NCBI RefSeq assembly: GCF_014898055.3 | Contig: NW_023604295.1 | Span: 136,306,676-136,370,675 of the forward strand | Direction of reading: 5' to 3' | Source: Talpa occidentalis | Taxonomy: Eukaryota > Chordata > Mammalia > Eulipotyphla > Talpidae | Length of the DNA stretch: 64,000 bases | Shown: in pieces, positions 8,990 to 21,774 of the stretch | Numbering within the stretch: the stretch's first letter is position 1 | Layout: each line of letters begins with the position of its first letter | Program-made: the position numbers and the translations under genes | Notes under the pieces: generated by a model | The model's database searches: none | The model's input: the letters and a program-made list of their open reading frames with translations, nothing else | Told to the model about the DNA's origin: nothing

Positions 8990-11616
8990 AATAGGAGTAT
9001 TAAAGTAAGATATTTTGAGATTGCATTCTCTATGTGGCAACCAATTTTATTACCTTTTATTTAAAGTTTCTAAATTTATTGTGACTGTGATAAAAAGTAC
9101 AAATTTTAAAATTCAACAATTCAAGTTATTAAACATGAAGCAATGCATATAGACCATCAGTGCTGGTATGGTTTATCATATCAATCATATGTGTGCTTCT
9201 GAGTGCTGCATAGCAGTGGGGATTATAACGGTGATATAAAATATTTCCTATTAAATAAAACCCTGTGCACCTGGGAAATCAGATTTCAGCATAATCTGTA
9301 TAAAACTCTGAGTTTAATAGATTCAAGATGCAAAAATCATTAAATATATAGTTGTCACTTTAGGGAATCATTTATAGTTATTCCCTTCAGAGACAGTTAT
9401 TAGCAATATATTGAAAGATCTCCGTCCCTGGCAAGTCTGTCTTTACACAACACATGATTTTCTGTAGTTAACTACAGAATTCAAGGTTTGAGAATCTTAC
9501 TGTTATTGTGATGATTTCTGGAGTCGTACTTTCGTCTCTGAAAATTTTCTCCTCCTCTTCCATCAGCTCCATCAGCTTTTCTCCTCCTCTCATTTGCGAA
9601 CATCCTGACTTTATCTCATTCCTGTTTACTTACTGTCAGTATTGAACAGGTTTTCAGCATTTGAAAAAAAGAGAAAATTTGACAGTTAAATAGCTAAAAA
9701 GACTCAATGAAATAAAAATGCAAAGCCTGGAACTTGAGGCCAAAGGATCAAACCCAAGCGAGACTAGAGTCTTCCAGCCTAAATACCTGTCAAAAGAAAA
9801 TTCAGACAGCTTCCCTTGACATGAATATATTATTCATAGAGAAACAAACTGTTTGCAAACATGGAGACTTCAAACCCAAAATTGGTATGAAGTTCAGAGG
9901 CGTGCCTTTATGAACTGGCTTCAAAAGTGAAAATGAGGAGTTGTCACTTTATATTGATTGGTTATTACAAGGAGGGTTTCCAGATGGTAGAGATTGCTTC
10001 AAAGTGATTATCTTGTATAGCTTAGGAAGATGGCATAAGTTTCCTTTGTGAGTTGCAGAGACACTTACAAGAAAAAACAAATTAATTTCCTCTTAGGTTC
10101 ACAAAATAAGTTAGATTTAGTTTTGCTCACATGGTTTATATGGTTTTTTTGTCTGGGCAATTTTCAAGCCTCATCTCTGATTGTTTTTTCCATTTTAATA
10201 TATCTAAGAAATCATCTGAAATTCAAAACTAAGGTCATATCGTGCAAGAACATAAATATACCTTCTAGTTTTGCATAACAGATAATCTCTACAGCAGTTT
10301 TCCTACCAGAAATCATAATTATATCTATCAGTTTCTCTGGGGGCAGTCTCATAAAGCTAATAATACACCTGCATCTCAGCCAATCACATTGCCACAGGGA
10401 GGGGAAAAAAATTACAGTTCTGCCTCTGAATCGTAGTTAAGAAAATTAAGATAGACATTCAATCTGCATTTTTAAAAATTTATTTTTAGGCTTTCACACA
10501 GCTTGGTTTGAAAAGTATTCTCTTTAACCACTTTTCTTGTATTCCCCAACTCCGTAAGACAAGTTCCATCTAATATAGAAACAAGCTATTTCTAAGGAAA
10601 TAGCTGTATGTCATATATATGATATATGATGTTTATATGATATTATATGCATATATCTATTATATTTTCTATGCTATAATATACAAAATTGAAAATATAA
10701 TTGATATTTCAGTAGTTATATAAACATATTGACTAACAGAAAACAAAATTGTTTTGAAAGCTAGCAGGTTCCAATTATATATGTTGGTGCAATATATAAT
10801 CTTTATACAAAATATTATTTACAGAGTCATTATGTAAATGAAACATGTTAAATGAAAACATAAAATTCTCTAAGCATCTTGCAAGCACTGATTTCTATAG
10901 AAGTTTTTTATTTTTTCAGTGCATAGTAATTTTATGATGTTTTGAAGCTATGTGAAGACAAAATTTTCTGATATCCTAATACTAGAACGTATTTCTAAGG
11001 ATTGATTTCATTGTTTTGCTGATATCTTTTCTTCTCTGAATGATTCAGTCTTAACCTGCTAAGAATAAACTATGTCTATTCAATCATTTTGATCATCAAA
11101 GGGAGATTTCAAGAAAGTTCTTTCAAAACTCATAATGATGTTTTTGTGAAGCAAAGCAAGTGTGATTTGCTTTCAAGATTCCCGACATCTCCAGTGGAGC
11201 CAATTTTTGTTGTTTTGCTGTAACAAATAATGCATGTGCCTGAATTTGGAAAGTATGGGTTCTTTAAGAAGGAAACACATCTTTTTTTAAAACTAGGAGA
11301 CATTTTAAAAACTTGTATCACAATGAAGCTAAACAGAGCTGAAGCCATTAATTCACAATTGACTAACCACCACAAGTTGTATCAAAAATACAGGACAGTC
11401 ATATGATAGAATTATGCAGTCTTTAACATTCAGATTTTGAGCATATATAATCACATAAAAAATGTTGCATTACTGCATTTAAAAAAATGGGATGTGAATT
11501 TACATGCTGTGGTTTTCTACTGTTGTTGTAAAGTGTACCACAAACAGGCCTATTTTGCCTGTGTGAAAATAGAACAGGCAAGATAGGACAGGAAGTAGTA
11601 TTCCACATCATAGGAA
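8990..11616. other. No gene recognised; AT-rich stretch
   Basis: AT-rich, mostly unique-looking DNA. 10606-10690 is dense in TATATGAT/TATATGCATATA palindromic repeats and could melt or form cruciforms. At 9545-9595 the word CATCAGCT and CTCCTCCT blocks recur. No convincing exon or ancient repeat was identified. Confidence 0.45.
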
Positions 11617-11624
11617 TGATTGAC

Positions 11625-11889
11625 TTTTTTTTTTTTTTTAAGATTTATTTACTTATACAAGCACTGGGTACAGCCAGAAGCATGGGAGGGTGAGAGAATT
11701 CACCAGAGCCAGAGGGGAGAACAGAGCAGGCAGAGTGACAAAATACACTGCTGAGGGGAGCAGCGGGCGGCAGGAGAGGTCTGCATGCCATGTGGGACCC
11801 TCGCCCGGTGGCCGGGGATCGAACAGGCACTGCAGAGGCTGGGGCAGCTTCGCAACTCAGCGCTCAACCGCTGTGCCACCAGGGAGGCC
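11625..11889 (-). mobile_element. tRNA-derived SINE, type I, short-junction subtype
   Basis: A full-length reverse copy, poly(T) at 11625-11640 and head ending GCCACCAGGGAGGCCC. It lacks the roughly 10-base CCAGAGGA-type extension between head and body seen in the 3.3 and 5.3 kb copies. It shares that shorter junction with the copy at 61.4 kb. The target duplication is short and unclear (TGACT). Confidence 0.9.
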
Positions 11890-11892
11890 CTG

Positions 11893-13043
11893 ACTCTGTC
11901 TTTTGGGTGGCATTTTATCTTTCTTTGTATTTCTGTAATTTCCAAAGTTTCTACTGTGGTGTTTAATCCTTTCATGCGATCCAAGACTTACTAAATATTA
12001 TTTTGGGGGTCAAAAGCATATTCTGTTTTCATTACACAATTCTAATATTATATTTTTGATTAACTTTTTAGCATTGCTTTGAGTATTTATCATATAGTTT
12101 AAGAATCCCTATTTTTTTGGGGGGGTAAATAATGAATGAAAAATGAATGAAAAGTTCTACCTAGACTTTTCTTTGTTCAGTTTTGTTTTGTTTTATGCTC
12201 AAGAGGCACAGAGCATATCTCATAAATTATATTTTTTAAAACTATCTAGATCCTTCAAGATTATAAAAATCATACCTTTTTATAATGAAAAATATTTTTT
12301 TCCCCTCCATGACATAGAGGTTTGACAGTGTCTGGTAAAGCCAGACACAAGAAAAATCTGGCCTTCAGAATGTTGGAGTGGGGAGGAAGTTGTGAGAAAT
12401 GTAGTTTCTTAATGCTTCTGTAATTAGCTCAAAGAATAGGCTGAGACATGGCTGAGACATGACATGCAGAAACTGACATTTCTCAAAGGAAAATTACCTC
12501 CAAACTGGAATGACAGCAGCATTCTGCTAGTGGCATTTCGTGAACAGGAGACCTTGCTCACGGCTGTTTGCATATATAACGTTCAGCAGTAGTGTTTTGA
12601 CATTATTATAATCACTAACCTTTCTGCACTATTTCTTTGTTAACTTGCTAATCTTTTTTTGTTAATAAATGTGTTCCTGACGTGGTAACAGTGACTCAGA
12701 TATATAGTTGCATACTTACAAAGACAGTTAATAAAGCACCTTACTCTTAAATGGTTAATAAATATTATATACATATAATAACAGCATACACCTGACTTAC
12801 CTCTTACTGCACTAAAAATCATCCATTGGATGTCTCTAGAAGTCGTGTCAAATTGCAATAGAATTCCAAATCCAGTGGCCCAATTCAAACTGTTACCAGC
12901 ACCATTGTACAAAAATAGCTACTATCCTTTGGTATTTCATAGGAAGTGAGGATATTGACTAGCCCAATAACTTTCTAACCCAGAGCAGCCATCTAGTAGG
13001 AACTTCTGAGATCCCCTTACCCAGACTTGCAGGCTCAGCCAAT
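11893..13043. other. No gene recognised; one block may be conserved
   Basis: Mostly AT-rich. 12355-12570 is more complex and includes a tandem copy of the 11-base word GCTGAGACATG (12441-12462), followed by GACAGCAGCATTCTGC. It could be a conserved noncoding element, but that is only an impression from composition. Confidence 0.35.
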
Positions 13044-13056
13044 CCACTTCTATTCT

Positions 13057-13353
13057 TTTTTTTAAAAAAAAAAAAAATTATGTATTTATTTATTTATTTA
13101 TTTATTTATTTATACAAGAGCCAGGGTACAGGCCAGATGCACAGGAGGGTGAGAGGATTCACTAGAGACAGAGCAGGGAACAGAACAGGCAGACTGACAA
13201 AATACACTGCTGAGGGGAGCAGCGGGCGAGGCAGGAGAGGTCTGTCACACCACGTGGTACCCTCGCCCACCAGCCAGGATTGAAACGGCTCTGCAGAGGC
13301 TGCGGGCAGCTTCACAGTGCAGCGCTCAACCTCTTGCGCCACCAGGGGAGGCC
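13057..13353 (-). mobile_element. tRNA-derived SINE, intermediate between types I and II
   Basis: The reverse copy has a long (TATT)n tail at 13081-13115. The body mixes type II features (CAGGGTACAGGCCAGA) with type I features (GCGCTCAACC in the head). The target duplication CCACTTCTRTTCT lies at 13044-13056 and 13354-13366, one mismatch. It may mark a transitional source lineage. Confidence 0.9.
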
Positions 13354-13366
13354 CCACTTCTGTTCT

Positions 13367-16050
13367 GAGGGGGGTCGATGGAGCCTGGCTTTCACGTAGC
13401 AGGCTGGCATTGGTAGAAGGGCTTTTGACATTTTTCTTGTGACCATTTTTTGAAGTTCGCTACACTAGTTCCAGCATGATTCTCAGATTTGTTGCCCATG
13501 TCAAGTGACTACTCAAATGGTATGAGTTTTGCTGGAGAACTGCTCTTGACCTTCCTTCCCTGACTGTCATGGGTTTCATAACATTGCCCAGGCTAACAGT
13601 CTACCCTTTGGAGGCCCCTTCCTAAACTCCAGTGGCATAGATCCCTGTCTCTCTCACTCACCTGCCAGCTGAGAGACCAGCTGAGTCACTGAGTGTTCCT
13701 CTCTGACTCATCCTTCCTCTTCTCTTTTCCTTTCTTAACAAAGCAGCTTCACCATGCCTCTGTGCATGTCAAATCATTCCACTCCAGTTCTCATCTCAAG
13801 CAAAGTAGTCCTTAACCTGTGTCCAATGTAGCTCTCCCCCATCTAACTACCAGCCACACTCCAGATTCACCTCCAGTTCTGTCCGACAGGACCCTCTAGT
13901 CCAAGAAAACAAGTCTGTTCCTGGCACATTATTACACAGCCTTTCTTTACTTCATGCCTGTCAAGTAGAATATTTTCCCTCCAGCCAACTGGAAAATGCT
14001 TCAAGATGTAAAAGCAAGGGTGGGACAGATAGACTGAGTGCAGGTAAAACATCATTTGGAGACTTTTTTGTAGACTGTGCTGTGGTCAATATTTAAAAAT
14101 TGGAAATTTTTATATAAAACTCATAATTTCCATGGCAACAGTTGTCTGGAGCCAAGTAGTAACCACACCTTTTTGATGGGGCAGAATATGTGCTCTTTGG
14201 TCAAGACTGGTTTTCATTTCTTCCTTTTACAGGAAGTCACAGGATTGCAAGCTTTTCATCTGTGACTGAGGAGTGCAGTGCTAATAGCAAACAGTAGAAC
14301 ATCACTTAGGGGGGAAAGTCTCAATAGCCTCAGTAATAACACTATTTAATCTACACAAAATCAATCACAATCACAAGTTTGCCTGTGCTTAATTATCTTA
14401 TTATAACTTCATCAATACCAATCTTGTTTTGTACCAAGTGTTGGGCAATGGAATGTGGATAAAGAGAAAAGCACATTTTTTTTGTCTTCCCAGAGTTCAT
14501 AATATAGTGAATTTTATGGAACTCTAAACATGTTATTATAATATAATGCATGCAGAAGGTGTATGCAAAAGGCACTCAGTCTATCCATCCCACCTTTGCT
14601 TTTATATCTTACATTTTGTATACAAAAGGCACAGAAAGAAAATTTTGGACTATTAAATGTATTGCATCCAAAGAGCTATCTTCTCTATAGACATTATTAA
14701 TGAAAGGTCAACAGATTTGATGGCCTATGTTGATTTACTTTTTACAAGAGTGTTATAAATATCCATGTCATTATTTGGGGAAGAAGACTAGAAGTTATAG
14801 TTTTAATTTTGCATGAATTATAAAATACCTCAATTTTTATGAAGCACTAAGAAATCAGTACCACACTTTAGAATATGATTAAAACCATATTTACTTCTGA
14901 TCTATTATTTATAAGTCTAACCCAAATAAATATTTTGGATGTTTGGATTAAGTGTTCTACTCGATACATGTTATATGTCAGTTGTTGCTGCTATCAATAT
15001 TTTAGAATATTTTTCAAATACAGTGCAGCCTAGTAAGATTCATTCCAGGTAAGGATTATTTTGAACTCTCACAGTTTAAAATTCTGGCACTTAAAGGCAA
15101 CTTCAGGAATTATTACTACAAAGCACATAGACTAATCTAAAGACAACCCTGAACTTTTGTTTGGGGGTTTTTTGTATAAGCAAAATTTACATCCCTGTGA
15201 TTTTGACCCATTAATCTCTTTCCCTTTTAATACCTTTTCCAACTATTTGAAAAAAGCTATCATATCTTCTCAACACCCCACTTACTCAGGTATTTTGTTG
15301 TACTTGAAAATATCTTTTGATGATTCACGAGACTCAAGTGCTGCATTTTCATGTCACCCTGTCCCCAAATGTCCCTTCATTTTATAAACATCCCGCCTAT
15401 AAAATATAGCACTAGAACAGAATGCAACAGTTTAGATTTTGAAAGATAATTCCAAGTTTGGTAGAGTTTTTCTCTTGGTATGGAAAATATAATTCTGTTA
15501 GAGTACATCAAATATTTAACAACTATTTTTGGCAGCCACATCATACGTTAGACATGCACTTTACTTATCTGCCTCATCTCAGGAATTTGGCTTGTCAAGT
15601 AGTCTGTAAAATTTAGATAGTAATACACCTACAGCAGTCTAGCTGTTAACCACAGATTTTACATTTCTTAAAATGAATTTTCAGCCCACCTTTTAAGCAT
15701 TATCTTCACCCAAAGGTACAAATCAAAAAGCAGCATGATTTGCATGAAGTACTTAGTGTTTCAATCAGTGTTCACTACTTTTCATGATACGGAGGCCCTA
15801 AGGACAACAGAGTCCTAGAATCAAATTTATTGCACAATCACTCTAACACAGAACTTCATGATATTTGGTAAAACAAAATCAGACTCTACTCTAATAGACA
15901 TTGTCCTAGTATAAAATAAAACCAGTAGTAGTCATAAGTCTGCTATTCAAGAAAAATCTAAATGGCATGTCAACATCTATTTATGTAATAACTGTACATC
16001 ATCTTATCCAGTAGCAGAAAATAGAAATTTGTTGAAATTCTGGTAACTGA
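13367..16050. other. No gene recognised
   Basis: 13.4-14.3 kb is moderately GC-rich with pyrimidine-rich tracts; 14.3-16.05 kb is AT-rich. Short open frames have no recognisable similarity. No tRNA-SINE or L1 is visible here. Confidence 0.45.
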
Positions 16051-16054
16051 ATAA

Positions 16055-16450
16055 TACATATACCCACTTCCAAAGGTGTTGACATCCTAATCCCTAGAAA
16101 CTGTAAATAATGCTAGTTTGCATGGCAACAGGGATTTTACAAGTGTAATCCTGTTGTCTTGGAATACTTAGCTGGGCCCAATGTAATCATAAAAGTCCCT
16201 GTAAGACAGAAGTTTGCAGGTCTGAGTGGAGAAGGCAGTGTGAGATTGGAAGCAAGGTCATAGTCACATGACAAGACTTGCAGATTTCCTATAGAAGTTG
16301 AAAAGTGGAGAATGAATTCTCCCCTACAGTCTGTAGAAAGAACACAGCTCTGCCAACCCATTTTGGAAATCTGAACTGTAAGAAAATTAATTTGCATTGC
16401 TTTAAGTCACTGAATTTGTGGTAATTTGTTACGGCAGCAATACTTTCCTG
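16055..16450 (+). mobile_element. MaLR/MLT1-like LTR remnant
   Basis: The 3' portion reads like the conserved end of mammalian MaLR LTRs: AACTGTAAGAAAATTAATTT, then CACTGAATTTGTGGTAATTT and GTTACGGCAGCAATAC. The 5' portion (ATCCTAATCCCTAGAAACTG) also fits. Identity is low, as expected for an old element. No internal retroviral genes are present; it is a solitary LTR. Confidence 0.65.
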
Positions 16451-17489
16451 AGGTAGAATAAAATATGATATCTATTTATTCTGAAAGATGTTCATTAAAG
16501 AGTATAGGATGTTCTCTTCCCAGTAGTGACTGCAATAAATTTTGATTTTTTTCCAATCCTAGTATATTTCATATGTCTTATATGGTAAGAAATTAGTGTG
16601 GTACATATTATATTCTTCAGATTTGTCAAGGTAATTGGACTAGTAAATATTTCCAATCATTGGCTCCTAACACCAAAAACCTGAGTATACAATTAGTTGG
16701 AAATGTTCTTAAAAAGAATCTTTCTTTCCATTAATCAATTCTTAATTACTCATATTCATTATATTATTATTAAATGCTTCTTAAATGACACCTTTCGGAC
16801 TTAGTAAATTCTGGCTGTAATAAAGACTTAAAGCTTCACTTAGGATAATAGAATAATGTGAAATAAGGATGACACAATTCAGATGTTTAGAAACGTATAA
16901 AAGGGTATGAGAGATTTATTTAAGACATTAACTATAGAGCTAATGCATTTCTAAATGATCATAGGCTGCTTTAGACAGAAATAGAAAAGCATTAAACTAG
17001 AGGTTTCAGCCATTCATTTCCTAGATGGTTATAGGATTTATTAAACAAAATTGATTCGTGAAATCAGACAGAATTGGTGTGTTTACCTTTCATTAACATG
17101 AATGTAACTGCACCACTAGTTAAAAATATTAATCACATTGATTATCCTCAAGCAATTTCTAGTTTATTAATGAAAGCATAAGTATTCATTTTTCCCAAGT
17201 ATTCAATAAGACCGCCTGTCAAATTAAAAACCGAACAATAAATTCTGCAAAGTGTGGTGAAACAATAAAATCATTTAACATAATTGAACATTTCCAAGGA
17301 CTGCATAAACATTCATCTCAAGGATAAATCAAGAAGCAACATGATTTACTGTGTAGTCAGAGTCTTAAGTTCTACATCTGACTCTGTCACAAAAAACACT
17401 CCTTGAATCCACTGGAAATAATTTAATTGTGGCCTTACGCCTCTTTATGTTACTATGTAGGAAAAAACTCATTTCTTCCTCCTGGGTTT
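16451..17489. other. No gene recognised; AT-rich
   Basis: AT-rich sequence with repeated ATTA/TAAT words, no clear repeat family and no exon. Confidence 0.45.
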
Positions 17490-18280
17490 CTCCTTCACTC
17501 TCACACAATTACCACATTCACAGGCACACTTCTGATACCAGATGTGGGGGCTGGAGTTTTTCTCACACCAAGCAATTCTGCAATGCCAGCTGGGCGTCCT
17601 ACAATTTAACTTAGTTCCAACACTACCCAGAGAGAGTGTCAGATCCCATGGGTTAAGGGCTCAGTCCCACAGACGGCTCCCCACCTTAGATGCCAATTGC
17701 AAGTAGAGGATCCCCAGGTAAGTTACAACTTCTGTCTGACTCAATTACAAATTAAAGGCTCTTGTGTCCTCCTTCCCATTGGATTAGGTCATTTGCTAAA
17801 ACAGCTCACAGAACTCAGGGAAATAACTTATTTTTACTAGTTTATGACAACAGATAAAAATGTACAGTCAAAGAAATAGAGCAAGATCTGAAAAGTGCCC
17901 CCGTACAGCAGCTGTGTCACCATGAAATTGGCCTGTCCACCCTGCTGGTATGTGGATGTGGTCACCAATCTGGAAGCTCTCTGAACCCCATATGGATGAT
18001 ATCCACATACCAGCAGGGTGCCACAGGCCAATTCCATGGTGACACAGCTGCTGTACTGGACCCCTCTCCCCTCTCTGGAGTTGCAGTGTGGGTGGGGCTG
18101 AAAATCACAAACTTTTAATCATGCTTTGGTCTTTCTGGTGACAAGCCCCATCCAGGAGCCCACCAAAGGTCAACTCATTAGAACAAAAGATGCCCATCCC
18201 ACAGGAAATTCCAAGAAATTTAGGAGCCCTGTTTCAGGGATGGAATCAAAGATCGAGTACATACAAACACACATACAAAT
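17490..18280. mobile_element. Endogenous retrovirus-type LTR remnant
   Basis: Several phrases match an old dispersed mammalian LTR: ACAGCTCACAGAACTCAGGG (17800), TGGATGTGGTCACCAATC with GGAAGCTCTCTGAACCCC (17953-17990), and GAAATTCCAAGAAATTTAGG (18205-18225). It is a solitary remnant without gag, pol or env sequence. An inverted duplication (next entry) sits inside it. Family and orientation are uncertain. Confidence 0.55.
17903..18056. repeat. Imperfect inverted repeat, arms of about 55 bp
   Basis: The left arm 17903-17957 and right arm 18001-18056 are reverse complements apart from about three differences, with a 43-base spacer. The left arm runs directly into LTR sequence, whereas the right arm replaces what should follow. 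This suggests a later local inverted duplication. Confidence 0.93.
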
Positions 18281-18885
18281 GTACATACATTATATCCTTC
18301 TCAAGGCATCCTATCAGGTGACACATAATATTAATTTGTCTCATTACTGTTGAAGTTGACTTTGACCATTTGGTCCAAGCGGTACGTGCAGCTCTTCCAC
18401 TGTTAAAGCTAGTATTTCCCTTTATAATTAATAAGTATCTTGTAGAGAAGAGACTATAAATATATTTCTCATCACACTTTTGTCCACTGATTTTAGTCCA
18501 TGGGTGATTCTTACCAATAATTATTTTTTACCGTGGCATTTGCCAAATGGCCATTCAAGGACTTTTGACACTACTGGGCCCGCCATTCCATTGGGTTTTT
18601 GAGTGTTTCGCTATCCTCTGCACCTTTGTGTCCTCACTTCCCCATTTATCCAGCTCAGATTCAGTGCTCACTCGTAAGTACTCTCTTACCTTAACTCTCA
18701 GCTCTATTAGCCTTCTCCTGCTCCATTTTGCTCCATAAACCATAGAAGTTCCTCTATGCGTTGGATAGGTTTGAGTGTTTGAGAATTGCTGAAGATAAGT
18801 ACGCAAACAAACTGACTGGTGTCTCTCAAAATAATGTCTATAACCTCAAGAGAATCCTTACTGCTGTTAGGTAATTCTATTATAA
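18281..18885. other. No gene recognised
   Basis: Unassigned sequence between an LTR remnant and a long L2. Part of it (18540-18885, pyrimidine-rich on plus) may be more 5' L2 sequence too diverged to recognise. Confidence 0.35.
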
Positions 18886-19640
18886 ATTTCTAGTTCACTT
18901 TTACTTTGTAGCTACTTCACACCTTTTTCTCTCTTTTTCCTCTGGTTCCTAACACCTCTTCCTCTTTCATTTCCTTTCTCAATTGATGACTTTGCATCTA
19001 TTGTGAAATATAAAGCAGTTGGATCAGACATCCAACTAACTCCCACAATTAACTTTACTTACAGCAGCTACACTCACACAAGCAGCCCCCACTATTACTG
19101 TGGACACTGATATTAAGCATAGAATCACATCCTCTTTCACCTACTCAAGGACATTTTGCTCCTGTAGTTTTTTCTTTCTTTAATGTCATGTAAATTTTGT
19201 CTGCATTGGATTATTCTAATATTCTGGTATTATCCCTAACTTTGAAATAAAATATTTGATGCCATTTTTTTCCTACCCCATTACTTTGCTATTTATAGCA
19301 AAACTCCTATGCATTTTCCCTCCAGTGATTGTCTCCAGTTCCTCTCCTTCCATTCTCCCTCAGATCTGCTCCAGTTCATTACACTGAAAATGCACTGTTA
19401 ATTCTCTGTACTCTTCCTACTTGACCTAGTAGTGGCATTTTTCACAGTTGAATATTCCCTCCCACATGTTACAATTTGTTCACTTAGCTTCAAAGAAAAC
19501 ATTCTCTTTGTTTCCTTCTTATGTGATTGGTGGCTCATCCTCGTGAGCCTTTGCTCATTCCAACCCCTAATCATTGGTGCACCCCCAGTTTCACCCAGTC
19601 CCTTGATGATTTCATTCAATCATTCCTTTAAATGACTGTT
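18886..19640 (+). mobile_element. LINE-2 remnant, upstream segment
   Basis: Resembles the L2 ORF2 region and reads on plus: CTACTCAAGGACATTTTGCT (19142), ACTTGACCTAGTAGTGGCAT (19420) and the following TTTTCACAGTTGAATATTCC correspond to L2 words in order. The sequence stops at about 19640, where an LTR is inserted, and continues after 20235. The frame is destroyed by stops and indels. Confidence 0.75.
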
Positions 19641-19644
19641 AGGT

Positions 19645-20232
19645 GGCATATTAGTTCGCTAGAGATGCCATAACAAAATACCTAAGACTGTGCGGATGGT
19701 TTAATAATAGAAATGTATTTTATTTTCTCACTATTCTAAAGAGAGACTAGATGTCCAAGGTCAAGGTGTTGGCGAGTTGGTTTTCTCTGAGGCCTCTCTC
19801 CTTGGTCTCCAGGTGGCCATCTCCATGAGCCCTCATGATGTCCTCTCTTGGTGCATGTGCGCCCCTGGTGACTCCAAGTATGTCTCTTTAGGAAAAGAAA
19901 GACAGATAATACATATAATTGAGACATAAATTATATGATACTGATACAGTGTTTGGGAATGTGTGCCATGATCACCGGAAAAGACCAAGTTGACAGTGGG
20001 GTGGGTCCAGCAGAGCTCAGGAAAAATATTTATGGATTGATTTACTGTTCAATATTATTTAATATTAATTGGTAACTCCAAATGTGTCTCTTTTTATGTG
20101 GATACAACACATATTAGGACATAGTAATGGTCTTTTCTGACTTCTTCAAAGGCTCTATTCCCAAATACAGTCCCATTTCAAAATATGAGGATTCTACATA
20201 GGGATTTTGGAGGGATGCAATTTAGTAAATAA
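19645..20232 (-). mobile_element. MaLR/MLT1-like LTR inserted in L2
   Basis: The left part (TTAGTTCGCTAGAGATGCCA, ATAACAAAATACCTAAGACT, then CCAAGGTCAAGGTGTTGG) and right part (CCCAAATACAGTCCCATTTC) match the reverse complement of a MaLR LTR. The middle, about 19890-20090, is poorly matching and may be a secondary insertion or decay. It splits the L2, so the LTR is younger than the L2. Confidence 0.65.
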
Positions 20233-20234
20233 TA

Positions 20235-21295
20235 AATATTCTAAAATGTATGTCCCTAATCAGACTTCTCTCCCCAAATCCAAAAGCCTTCATAGCTCTA
20301 CCTGAATGTTTTACAGATCTCTCAAAATCACCATCTTCAAAACTGCAGTCCTGTACTTTCTCCTGAAAAGCTGCTCCCTCCACAGCTATACTCATCTCAG
20401 GACCCAGTTGTTCCATTTTATCATCTTTCCACTATGCTGATAAAAAGCCTGTCATCTTCCCTGATCCTCTCTCTGGTAGCAAATGCCTAATCCACTGATT
20501 TCCTAATCATGTGATTCTACCTCAAAATATATTCAAACCTGACCATTTATCATTCTCTTCACCGAATTAAGCTCTAGCTTCTGCCTCAGTTACTGCAATA
20601 GCTTCATAAGTGGTTTCTTTTTATATCCATGTCCATTTATAGTCTGTTGTTAACACAGAAGCCACATAGTTTTTTGAAGATATATCAGACTCTATTACTC
20701 CCTACTCAAGACTCTTCAGTGGCTTGGTATTTCATTTGGAGAAAAACCAAGTTTTGATGATGGGCTACAAGCCTTGAATGATCTAGATCCTAAACCTCAC
20801 CCCATAACTCTCTGACTTATTCCTGTTATTCTTACAGTTGGTTGTTATACCTCAGCCGGACTGGCCTCCTGTTACTCCTCAAATACCGGCCATACTCATG
20901 CTTTAGTGCCTTTGTGTTTGCTACTCTGTCTGAAAGGCTCTCCTCTCAGATATCTGCATAGCTAGTGCTCTCATTTAAGACTAAGTTTACATCTTATTAT
21001 ATCAATGAGACTTCACTGATAATTCTATTTAATACTGCTTCTGAGCTCTGCTACCCCACCCCACCCCCACACTCAACCTGGTCTTTCCATTGTTCATGGC
21101 ATAAATTCCCAAATACCATGTCATATAATTTATGTATCAATTATATGTATTTCTTATTTGTCTTCCAAACTGAAACATAAGTTCCACAGTACAGAAAACT
21201 TTGTTTTCATCACTGATACAACCAAAGTGCCTAAGACAATATCTAGCACTTTACAGGTTCTCCGTGAAGATTACAAATGAGCAAATAACAAGTGT
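20235..21295 (+). mobile_element. LINE-2 remnant, downstream segment and 3' end
   Basis: Clear L2 order of words: AAATATATTCAAACCTGACC (20525), TTACTGCAATAGCTTCATAA (20591), CTACAAGCCTTGAATGATCT (20764), CGGACTGGCCTCCTGTTACT (20858), then CAGATATCTGCATAGCTAGT (20947). The 3' end has the GTGCCTAAGACAATATCTAG phrase near 21227. Together with 18886-19640 this is nearly 2 kb of one old L2 copy. Confidence 0.88.
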
Positions 21296-21774
21296 CATGT
21301 ATGTCACATATTTCTTGAGACTTAGATTATTTTTTCTGTGATACAAAGGTAAATTAGATAATTTCTGTTTTCTACTCAAAACACTGAAACTTCGTTTTAT
21401 AATTCTGTAGATCTTGCTTAGAAAAAAATTGATGTATAGTAAGCCAATCTTACACAGTAGATAAATTCACTATTTTTAAGATTTCTTTAAAAAACAGATT
21501 ACTACTGATGCACTATATACCCGCTGATAGTCCTGTGATCACAGATGGGAAGGTATAGTCACCCAAACTGAAGTGTTGATGTCTCTGTCAATTGAAGGTC
21601 AATGGTAAATGAAGATAAAGCACCTTCAAAATGATCACATAAATCTATAAGCAAATGACTTTGATTGCAATTATGATTTAATTAATTAAAGGGGTACATC
21701 TGTTTCATTAATCAAGTTAAAATCAGTTGCAGAATTTAAATAGAATACGGTATCTTAGGAGACTTAGCTTTTTT
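21296..21774. other. No gene recognised
   Basis: AT-rich unassigned sequence between L2 and L1. Confidence 0.4.

Noticed and set aside
17427..17614. Two overlapping 60-codon plus-strand frames
   Set aside because: Located at the edge of an LTR remnant with no domain; treated as chance.
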